Shown one piece after another: positions 57,761-64,000 of a stretch of 64,000 nt of DNA; the stretch's first letter is position 1; each line of letters opens with the position of its first letter. Origin of the DNA: CAZPXH01 sp964591085 (lineage in GTDB: Bacteria > Spirochaetota > Spirochaetia > DSM-27196 > CAZPXH01); NCBI GenBank assembly GCA_964591085.1, contig CAZPXH010000003.1:62001-126000 (forward strand), read 5' to 3'. Made by a program: the position numbers and the translations under genes. Below the pieces are notes generated by a model, which did no database searches, was not told the DNA's origin, and saw only the letters and a program-made list of their open reading frames with translations.

Positions 57761-58910
57761 GGTCCTCGCCAAGCCAGTTCGGAAGAGACGGCACAGCGGT
57801 CAGCTCCCGCGCGAGCGCATGGGCGGCCGAGAAATCGCGAAGATGATGCTCAGCGTCCACAGCCAGAAAGCGGCCGCACCAGGGGTCACGCAGATTCTGC
57901 CATGCGTTGCGCGCAATCCGTCGGGCTGTGTCCCTGTCACCCTCGCGGGCGTACATGGCTGCTGCCATCCGTGCACAGCGGACCTGCTCATCCGGACCCG
58001 CATCCTTTTCCGGGGAAGTGATGGCAATGCTCAGGATCGAGAGGGCTTCCTGCGGTCTCCCCTGCTCCAGCAGGCACCTCGCCAACATGGAACGATCAAC
58101 GCCCGTGGCCGCCAAGGGCTGCCCCAGAATTCCGTCCAGGAGCACGGTCAGGCGTGCCAGGCTTCTGATGTCGTCCAGATGGTGGGCCGCTACCGGAATC
58201 ATGGACTGGTGGTCCCGGCTTTCCAACCAGGCAAGGAAAACCTCCGGAACCAGTGCGGAGGGAATGTCCAACGGGCGGCTGTGAGCAAGGATGTGTTCTT
58301 CAACAGAACCCAGGGAGCAGCTCTCCAGGCGACGCTTCCAGAATCGGCGTGCAAAGCGAAGGAGGTCCAGGTGCCGTGCCAGATACAGGCTACTGCGGTG
58401 AATTATGGCGCGGTTCTCCAGGACAGGGCCGTCAAAGCTCCGGCCGTTGTAGCTCACCCAGCAGACATCGGACGCCGCCTCTGAAGCAAACCAGGACACA
58501 ATTCCGCGCTCCGCCGGAAAGTCCGTGATCATCCGCTGCTCAACCGTGAGCTTCCCTTCCACAATCCGACCAATTCCAGCGAGGAACACCGCAGTCCCGG
58601 CAGCAGCAGAAAGCCCGGTGGTCTCAAGGTCAAAGAAGCGGACCCGTGACATCGGGATGGGCAACGGAGCCAGCCCCGGTACAGGCAGGTGTCCAATGAA
58701 GTCCGGTCCTTCCCAGGTCAGCGTCTCCTTACGGCGAAGGCAGCCATCGGGGAGGAGCTCCCATCCCGGCAGCGCGGTCGCCTCCCCGGAGAGAAGCCGA
58801 GGGCCGGGGCCCAAGCCCGGCCCGGGGCCCGACATTGGTCCGGATTCTGCAGGTTCGCTCTGGCCCGGGGTCTCCCGACGCGCGAGACGAAGGCGCTCCG
58901 CGATGGTCAC
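57705..58910 (-). CDS. mrfB: MrfB/YprB-like exonuclease (RNase H fold) with C-terminal repeats
   Basis: 401 residues from GTG 58908-58910, which overlaps the helicase stop (GTGA) and has GGAGG 9 nt upstream; ATG 58932 is an alternative. The nuclease domain has FFDLETTGLS, VSYNGRSFDGPVL, LDLLRFARRFWKRRLESCSLGSVEEHIL and HHLDDIRSLARL, giving the DEDD residues. The C-terminal 150 residues are TPR-like helices. In Bacillus subtilis MrfB works with MrfA in repair of mitomycin C damage. The same gene pair is present here. Confidence 0.88.
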   Translation of the reverse strand: MTIAERLRLARRETPGQSEPAESGPMSGPGPGLGPGPRLLSGEATALPGWELLPDGCLRRKETLTWEGPDFIGHLPVPGLAPLPIPMSRVRFFDLETTGLSAAAGTAVFLAGIGRIVEGKLTVEQRMITDFPAERGIVSWFASEAASDVCWVSYNGRSFDGPVLENRAIIHRSSLYLARHLDLLRFARRFWKRRLESCSLGSVEEHILAHSRPLDIPSALVPEVFLAWLESRDHQSMIPVAAHHLDDIRSLARLTVLLDGILGQPLAATGVDRSMLARCLLEQGRPQEALSILSIAITSPEKDAGPDEQVRCARMAAAMYAREGDRDTARRIARNAWQNLRDPWCGRFLAVDAEHHLRDFSAAHALARELTAVPSLPNWLGEDLRRRLQRLEGKLAPSGTD

Positions 58911-61222
58911 GCGCTCCGGCCTCCGGATCGCCATGCGTCCAGGAGCTGCCCGACACTTGCCTTTGGATCAACTCCAATGTCGCGTTCCGGATCAACCGGA
59001 CCAACGCAGCTCGGACAGCCGGACTCGCAGGGGCAGCGCTCCACAAGTTCTGCGGCGGCCGCCAGCAAATCCGGAAGCACGGTCCGGAGCCGCTCGGACA
59101 GACCCGATCCCCCGGGGTACTGGTCAAAGAGAAAGAGTGCCGGCTCCCCAAAGTGCGGATCCCGAACCCGCTCGGCAATACCGATGTCCCGGGGATCGGA
59201 CAGCAGGAACACCGGAGCAACGTTCTGCAGGACCCGTCCGAGCCTGGCGATTACCGGTCCGCTTGCACCATCCGGTAAGGCGTCAAGGGCGCTCCGAGCC
59301 GCGGTCCCTTTGCTGAAGACGCTCACCAGCGCTCGAGTGTGCAGCTCTTCTTCCGGCAGGTTCACTTCGCCATAGCCGATGTTTTCGTGCGTAGTGAAGC
59401 GCAGCTTCTTGAACTTGCTGACCTGGCTGCGCACCAGCACATCGCCCAGGACGGTCTCCACGCCGGCAAGGGGCACCCGTTCGTCTTCAATCAGAACTTT
59501 GATGTCCCGCTTCACCTGCGCGTCCGTCCAGTAGTCCACCTTCACGGCCTCTACCTCGGCCCGGCGGTTCTCCAGATCCAGCAACTGAACCACAAACTGC
59601 GCTCCGCGGTGGATGTAGATGGCATTGATGAACAGCAGCTCCTTGGCCGAAGGCCGGTCCATTTCCCCGATCACCTCGTTGCGGCCATCTGTGGTGTCTA
59701 CAATCACCACGTTGTCGGATGCAGCACTGCGGAGCGAGATGCCTTCCGCAGGATAGCCCCGGTCCGCCCAGTACCAGCGGTCCTGGGCACGCCGGATGGT
59801 ACCCTCCTCCTCCAGAACTGCCAGGTACTCAGCAGGCTCGGGGAACTCGAGCTCTTCTTCCTGGAGGTTGCTGAAGGGAAGCTCAAAGACCGCGCACTTC
59901 AAGTGATCCGTCTTCACATACATGTTGTCCGGATCCACAAAGCCACGCTCCGGGCTCCGGCTGAGGAAGTACTCCGGGTGGCGCATCAGGTACTGGTCCA
60001 GGGGTCCGCTGCTGCCGACAACAACGGCAATGCTCAGGGTCTGGCGCCGTCCCGCACGCCCGGCCTGCTGCCAGGAGGACGCGATGCTTCCCGGAAAACC
60101 GGCAAGCACTGCGGCATCCAGGCCTCCGATATCGATCCCGAGTTCAAGCGCGTTTGTGGAGACGACGCCGTGGATGCTTCCGTCTCGGAGGCCCTTTTCA
60201 ATAGCCCGCCGTTCATTGGGAAGGTAGCCGCCACGATAACTCTCCACCGTGATCCGGCTGTTGTCCGTGTACACGTTGGCGAGGGCCTTGCGGATATAGG
60301 ACGCAATGAGTTCAACCCGCTGCCGGGACCGTGCAAACACGATCGTCCGGACACCCGAACGAAGGAACCTGAGTGCCATGTCCCTGGAAACATGCACGGT
60401 GCTCCGTCTGATGCCCTGAACCGGGTCCACCAGTGGCGGGTTGTACAGGACCAGGTGCTTCTCTCCGGACGGGGCGCCGTTTTGGTCAATGAGCTCCATC
60501 GGGCGTCCAACAACCAGCTCTGCGAGCTCTTTCGGGTTTCCAATGGTCGCAGAGCAGCAGATGAACACCGGGTCAACGCCATAGAAGCGCGCAATACGAC
60601 GGAGCCGCCGCATCACGTTGGCGACATGAGACCCAAAGATCCCCCGGTAGGTGTGGAGCTCATCAATGACTACAAAGCGCAGGTTCTTCAGGAACTTGAT
60701 CCACCGCGGGTGGTTGGGCAACACGCCAGCGTGGAGCATGTCCGGGTTGGTGATGATGATCTGGCCCGTCTCCCGGGCGCTTGCGCGGACGCTGGTGGGA
60801 GTGTCCCCGTCATAGGTGGCAACCTTCACGGGCAGCTCACCAAAGACAATGCTCTCGTTCAGTTCCGACTGCTGATCCTGGCTCAGTGCCTTGGTGGGAA
60901 ACAGGTACAGCGCTCGTGATTCCGGTGCCTGGAGGATCTGCTGGAGGACGGGCAGATTGTAGGACAGGGTCTTCCCGCTTGCGGTGGGCGTAACCACAAC
61001 CACATCCCTGCCCGAGTTCACCGCGGCAAAGCTCTGGGCCTGGTGCGTGTACAGCGCAGAGATTCCCCGCCCTTCCAGGGCGCCTCGCAGACGGGAATCA
61101 AGGTCCTCCGGGAGTTCTTCGGTCTGTGCAGAGCGGGCGGGAATGACTTCCCAGTGGCTTACTCCGGCCATAAAGTCCGGATCGGCTCGCAATTCTTCCA
61201 GAACGCGGGCTGCAGGGTCCAT
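58907..61222 (-). CDS. mrfA: MrfA/YprA-like DEAD/DEAH helicase with DUF1998
   Basis: 771 residues from ATG 61220-61222. SF2 motifs: Q-region YTHQAQSF, Walker A TPTASGKTLSYN, DELH in VVIDELHTYRG, SAT in CCSATIGN, and QQAGRAGR. A C-terminal DUF1998 domain ends in the cysteine cluster CPCESGCPSCVG. MrfA is a 3'-5' helicase of a UvrABC-independent pathway for removing interstrand crosslinks and mitomycin adducts. It shares a GTGA overlap with mrfB and is divergent from glgC. Confidence 0.93.
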   Translation of the reverse strand: MDPAARVLEELRADPDFMAGVSHWEVIPARSAQTEELPEDLDSRLRGALEGRGISALYTHQAQSFAAVNSGRDVVVVTPTASGKTLSYNLPVLQQILQAPESRALYLFPTKALSQDQQSELNESIVFGELPVKVATYDGDTPTSVRASARETGQIIITNPDMLHAGVLPNHPRWIKFLKNLRFVVIDELHTYRGIFGSHVANVMRRLRRIARFYGVDPVFICCSATIGNPKELAELVVGRPMELIDQNGAPSGEKHLVLYNPPLVDPVQGIRRSTVHVSRDMALRFLRSGVRTIVFARSRQRVELIASYIRKALANVYTDNSRITVESYRGGYLPNERRAIEKGLRDGSIHGVVSTNALELGIDIGGLDAAVLAGFPGSIASSWQQAGRAGRRQTLSIAVVVGSSGPLDQYLMRHPEYFLSRSPERGFVDPDNMYVKTDHLKCAVFELPFSNLQEEELEFPEPAEYLAVLEEEGTIRRAQDRWYWADRGYPAEGISLRSAASDNVVIVDTTDGRNEVIGEMDRPSAKELLFINAIYIHRGAQFVVQLLDLENRRAEVEAVKVDYWTDAQVKRDIKVLIEDERVPLAGVETVLGDVLVRSQVSKFKKLRFTTHENIGYGEVNLPEEELHTRALVSVFSKGTAARSALDALPDGASGPVIARLGRVLQNVAPVFLLSDPRDIGIAERVRDPHFGEPALFLFDQYPGGSGLSERLRTVLPDLLAAAAELVERCPCESGCPSCVGPVDPERDIGVDPKASVGQLLDAWRSGGRSA

Positions 61223-61259
61223 TACTGCGGCAGGATAGCACGCTGGCAGCGATTCATTC

Positions 61260-61289
61260 TTGACCGGGGCAAATACCGGCTCCCATACT
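61260..61289 (+). promoter_or_regulatory. promoter, leaderless arrangement, for glgC
   Basis: TTGACC (61260-61265), an 18-nt spacer and CATACT (61284-61289) lie 6 nt before ATG 61296, so transcription should start at the ATG. Confidence 0.5.
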
Positions 61290-61295
61290 GCAGGC

Positions 61296-62582
61296 ATGCC
61301 GGCGCGCACAGATGTGCTTTCCATCATCATGGGGGGCGGTAAGGGAACCCGCCTGTTTCCCCTCACCAAGAACCGGGCAAAGCCGGCGGTGCCTTTTGGT
61401 GCCAAGTACCGCCTGGTGGACATCCCCATATCAAATAGCATCAATGCCGGCTTCAAGAGGATCTACGTTCTCACGCAGTTCAACTCTGCCAGTCTTCACC
61501 TACATCTCTCCAATACCTACATCTTTGATGCTTTCACCAATGGCTTTGTTGAGATCCTTGCGGCAGAGCAGACCTTTGAAAGCGCAACCTGGTACGAGGG
61601 TACCGCCGACGCGGTACGCAAGAACCTGGTCCACTTCCGGACACAGGAACCGAGTCACTACCTGATTCTGAGCGGCGATCAACTCTATCGAATGGACCTG
61701 GAAGCATTCTTCCGACGCCACCTGGAATCGGACGCAGATTTGACCCTTGCGGTTACCTCGGTCAGTCGGGAACAAGCGTCCAGCCTGGGGATTGTTGAAG
61801 TGAACGGCGATGGGGAGGTAAGCGCATTCCATGAGAAGCCCGGCCCGACCGCTGACATCTCCTCCTTGCGCATGCCAGAGCGTATGCGGTCAGAGAACCC
61901 GGCCCATGCAGACAACGAGTTTCTGGCAAGCATGGGCATCTACTTCTTCAAGGCCGACGCCCTGGAGCAGGCGCTCGCCGGGGACGATGCGGACTTCGGC
62001 CACCAGGTTATTCCCGGTCTCATAGACAAGGCTCGGGTGGCCGCCTGGGTACATCACGGCTTCTGGGAGGACATCGGCACGATCCGCAGCTTCTACGAGA
62101 CCAATATCAACCTCGCGCGGATCTTTCCGGACTTCAACTTCTACGACGAAAGCGGGCCAATCTACACCAGGAGGCGTGATCTTCCGGCGAGCAAGTTCAA
62201 CTTCTGCTCCATATCGCAGTCGCTGGCCGCCGACGGCTGCATCATCACCAACGCATCTATTGTGAACAGCATCGTGGGAATCCGGACTTTGATTGAGTCC
62301 GGTGCCAACCTGGACGGCGTGGTCTGCATGGGAGCAGACTACTATGAGACTCCGGAAGATCGGGAGAAGAACCGGATCTCCGGAATCCCGGACATCGGAA
62401 TCGGCCGAGGGACCCTGATCAAGCACGCCATCATCGACAAGAACGCGCGTATCGGCGACGGGTGTCGTATAGGTGTTGATCACGAGAACGTGGAAGACGG
62501 GGACTACGATCGGCACTACGTGCGCGACGGCATCATCGTCATCCCCAAGAACGCAATCCTGCCGACCGGGACGGTCATCTGA
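61296..62582 (+). CDS. glgC: glucose-1-phosphate adenylyltransferase GlgC
   Basis: 428 residues from ATG 61296. Motifs: GGGKGTRLFPLTKNRAKPAVPFG (nucleotide loop), RLVDIPISNSINAG, SGDQLYRMD, GTADAVRKN and GFWEDIGTIRSFYETN, then a left-handed beta helix at the C-terminus. It makes ADP-glucose for GlgA. The N-terminal loop is of the type subject to allosteric control by glycolytic intermediates in other bacteria; the effector here is unknown. Confidence 0.95.
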   Translation: MPARTDVLSIIMGGGKGTRLFPLTKNRAKPAVPFGAKYRLVDIPISNSINAGFKRIYVLTQFNSASLHLHLSNTYIFDAFTNGFVEILAAEQTFESATWYEGTADAVRKNLVHFRTQEPSHYLILSGDQLYRMDLEAFFRRHLESDADLTLAVTSVSREQASSLGIVEVNGDGEVSAFHEKPGPTADISSLRMPERMRSENPAHADNEFLASMGIYFFKADALEQALAGDDADFGHQVIPGLIDKARVAAWVHHGFWEDIGTIRSFYETNINLARIFPDFNFYDESGPIYTRRRDLPASKFNFCSISQSLAADGCIITNASIVNSIVGIRTLIESGANLDGVVCMGADYYETPEDREKNRISGIPDIGIGRGTLIKHAIIDKNARIGDGCRIGVDHENVEDGDYDRHYVRDGIIVIPKNAILPTGTVI

Positions 62583-62601
62583 CTCAGACCGGGACAGTAA
62601 T

Positions 62602-63021
62602 CTAACTCAACGGTCCCTGCTTGGGTGGGGGCTGGAGGGTTGCTGACCGCAGAATGACCTGAATCAGACGCCGGTCCGACGGCACCAGCGGAAACGAGAG
62701 AACACTGTCCAGCGGGACAAAGCGAACTTCCCGGTGGTCATCCCCTGCCGTCGGTACACCGGTTGATATCAGGCGGTAGGCTCTGACGTGGTGCTCAACG
62801 CCCTGATGGGTGAAGCTTGTGGCGGCAAGCGACTCACCTACCGCGACAAGCATGTTGCATTCCTCCAGGAACTCCCGGATCAGCGCCTCAGAGTCGGACT
62901 CCCCGGGGTCTACTTTTCCGCCTGGCAATTCCCATCGTTCAGCCTGGCTCCCGGTGTTGGACCGGAGTCCAAGAAGTACCAGAGCTTCCCGCTGCAGCCA
63001 GCCGGCAACGGAACGCTGCAT
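62602..63021 (-). CDS. Nudix hydrolase (MutT-like)
   Basis: 139 residues. The Nudix box is GGKVDPGESDSEALIREFLEEC, matching GX5EX7REUXEEXGU except for Cys in place of the final Gly. It could clean up oxidised or non-canonical nucleoside triphosphates; related proteins act on other NDP-X substrates. It lies 22 nt downstream of the small membrane protein gene and converges on glgC. Confidence 0.88.
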   Translation of the reverse strand: MQRSVAGWLQREALVLLGLRSNTGSQAERWELPGGKVDPGESDSEALIREFLEECNMLVAVGESLAATSFTHQGVEHHVRAYRLISTGVPTAGDDHREVRFVPLDSVLSFPLVPSDRRLIQVILRSATLQPPPKQGPLS

Positions 63022-63043
63022 TCTGCTCGCCGCCCGGATGGGG

Positions 63044-63451
63044 TCAGATCAGGACTACTCTGGGGAAGAGAAAGTGGGCTGCACCAAGCGCCAGACCAAT
63101 GGGTCCAACAAGGCCTGCGTTGGCCACCAGCAGCGTCTGAAGGCGCTCAACCAGCTCGGACTCCACCGAACTCCTGCTGACGTAGCCCTGTACAATCAGA
63201 GTTACCCCAAGAAGGATCCCGCCGAGCGCGGGAAGCAGGTTTCCGACAATGACGACGTCACCACCCGGAATAAACAGTCGCAACGCACCAACAAGCGCGG
63301 TGAAAATTCCAAACCAGATCCGGAATCCGGGTGCCACCAGGGCATCCGGCTGAAAGAAGGTATCCAGGCGGAAGCGCGTTGCGAGCGCGTCAAACCCGGC
63401 GGAGATACCGCCAAGGACAAGGGTGATTACCGAAAGAGCATAAAGCTGCAC
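63044..63451 (-). CDS. small four-helix membrane protein, function unknown
   Basis: 135 residues from GTG 63449-63451, which follows AGGAGG. Four hydrophobic segments (MQLYALSVITLVLGGIS, IWFGIFTALVGALRLF, GNLLPALGGILLGVTLIV and ANAGLVGPIGLALGAAHFLF) are joined by short loops. No family motif is seen. It is probably cotranscribed with the Nudix gene and with the partial gene at the right edge. Confidence 0.7.
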   Translation of the reverse strand: MQLYALSVITLVLGGISAGFDALATRFRLDTFFQPDALVAPGFRIWFGIFTALVGALRLFIPGGDVVIVGNLLPALGGILLGVTLIVQGYVSRSSVESELVERLQTLLVANAGLVGPIGLALGAAHFLFPRVVLI

Positions 63452-63512
63452 GCTAAGCCTCCTGTTTCAAGCGTACGTAGAGCATCTGTTGCCCGTCAAC
63501 GTTTCCTCCCCC

Positions 63513-64000
63513 TCAGCGCTGACGGAGGCGTACCAGAGTGCCACTCGGAAGCACTACCCCAACCGTGACCCCGGGTCCGTAGTCAGCCGCTACCGGAAGT
63601 GGAATCAGAACCTCCGGTCCTCCGGGGACCGGTGCTGCGTCCAGGAGCCGTGTATCTCCTGGCGAAGTCTCTGAACCGGATTCCGGATCCGAGGCTCCCT
63701 CCAAGCGTATCTCCAGCACACCGCCGGAAGCAGGAGCGGAGTCCTCTGCCCTCACGGAAAGTCTGAGCTCACCTTCGGCCGGGGAAACAAGCTGAAGACG
63801 GTATCCGTCAGCGCGGGCGGCGGGCCCGGGTTCGCGCCAGAAGGTGTTGTACAGAGAGAAGATTGCGATTACCAGCAGGGAATCAATCAGGATCAGGCGG
63901 ATAGCCCGGCCAGAGGGTCCGGAGCGTCCCGGCCGATCCAGCCAGGGGTAGTCCTTCCCCGCGCGGGACAGGCGATCTTCTCTGCTGTAGTGGTAGGTTG
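63513..64000 (-). CDS. membrane-anchored protein with a beta-rich domain (partial)
   Basis: The frame enters from the right edge and ends at 63513, giving about 162 residues. A cytoplasmic, charged segment (HYSREDRLSR) is followed by one membrane helix (IRLILIDSLLVIAIFSLY) and then an extracytoplasmic beta-rich domain with Pro/Glu/Gly-rich turns. The N-terminus lies outside the window. The family is not recognised. Confidence 0.65.
   Translation of the reverse strand, partial: TYHYSREDRLSRAGKDYPWLDRPGRSGPSGRAIRLILIDSLLVIAIFSLYNTFWREPGPAARADGYRLQLVSPAEGELRLSVRAEDSAPASGGVLEIRLEGASDPESGSETSPGDTRLLDAAPVPGGPEVLIPLPVAADYGPGVTVGVVLPSGTLVRLRQR

Noticed and set aside
59339..60919. A 526-codon plus-strand open frame opposite mrfA
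   Set aside because: It lies entirely antisense to a helicase with all motifs intact, and its translation has no recognisable domain.
1..64000. CRISPR array, prophage, insertion sequence or integrated element
   Set aside because: No regularly spaced repeats, transposase, integrase or phage structural genes were found. The two tRNA genes show no obvious duplicated 3' ends nearby.

Overview
The window is a gene-dense, GC-rich bacterial chromosome segment that almost certainly comes from a free-living spirochaete (probably Spirochaetaceae/Spirochaetales). The evidence is two flagellar sheath proteins (FlaA), two short periplasmic-type core flagellins (FlaB), FlaG, FliD, FlgK, FlgL and a FliW-CsrA pair, all without the surface-exposed flagellin insertions of external flagella. 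Several conserved proteins of unknown function lie between them. There are two tRNAs, no rRNA, no insertion sequence, no prophage and no CRISPR array.

Layout. 1-3.4 kb (mostly minus): tRNA-Gly and an envelope operon (lipoprotein, HEAT-repeat protein, SanA-like protein, repeat protein, YidD). 4.0-11.8 kb: a 632-residue protein of unknown function, an exonuclease/phosphohexomutase/HAD phosphatase operon, an RNA m5C methyltransferase and a UvrD-type helicase. 12-15.4 kb: a CHASE-PAS-GGDEF gene broken by an internal deletion and frameshift, tRNA-Leu, a second GGDEF protein with a degraded metal site, and a HAD phosphatase. 15.5-20.4 kb: a PhnD-PhnC-PhnE importer and a GH13_18 sucrose-phosphorylase-like enzyme. 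20.4-31.9 kb: membrane transporter-like, Kelch, EI-Ntr-like, DUF2779, VapBC-like, TatD and cyclic-nucleotide-domain kinase genes. 32-33.5 kb: flaA pair. 34-38.9 kb: metX-metW, infC-rpmI-rplT, a coiled-coil gene and zapA. 39-53.5 kb: the motility region (PilZ and TPR genes, two flaB, flaG, fliD and conserved partners, tsaE-tsaB, then csrA, fliW, flgL, flgK and flgN on the other strand). 53.6-62.6 kb: a GH3 enzyme, a GNAT protein, glycogen synthesis (glgA, glgC) flanking an MrfA-MrfB-like DNA repair pair. 62.6-64 kb: a Nudix hydrolase and membrane proteins.

Two regulatory patterns stand out. First, both flagellin leaders carry a hairpin that presents GGA in its loop, 21-24 nt upstream of a second GGA within the Shine-Dalgarno. 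This is the two-site layout expected for CsrA repression, and csrA and fliW lie 6 kb away. It predicts a FliW-CsrA-flagellin feedback loop in a periplasmic-flagella organism. Second, at least eleven operon-leading genes have a sigma70-like -10 box only 5-10 nt before their start codon, so many first genes may be translated from leaderless or nearly leaderless mRNA. Genes inside operons instead have Shine-Dalgarno sequences or 4-nt ATGA/GTGA/TTGA overlaps. Several convergent gene pairs also overlap tail to tail, which indicates a compact genome.
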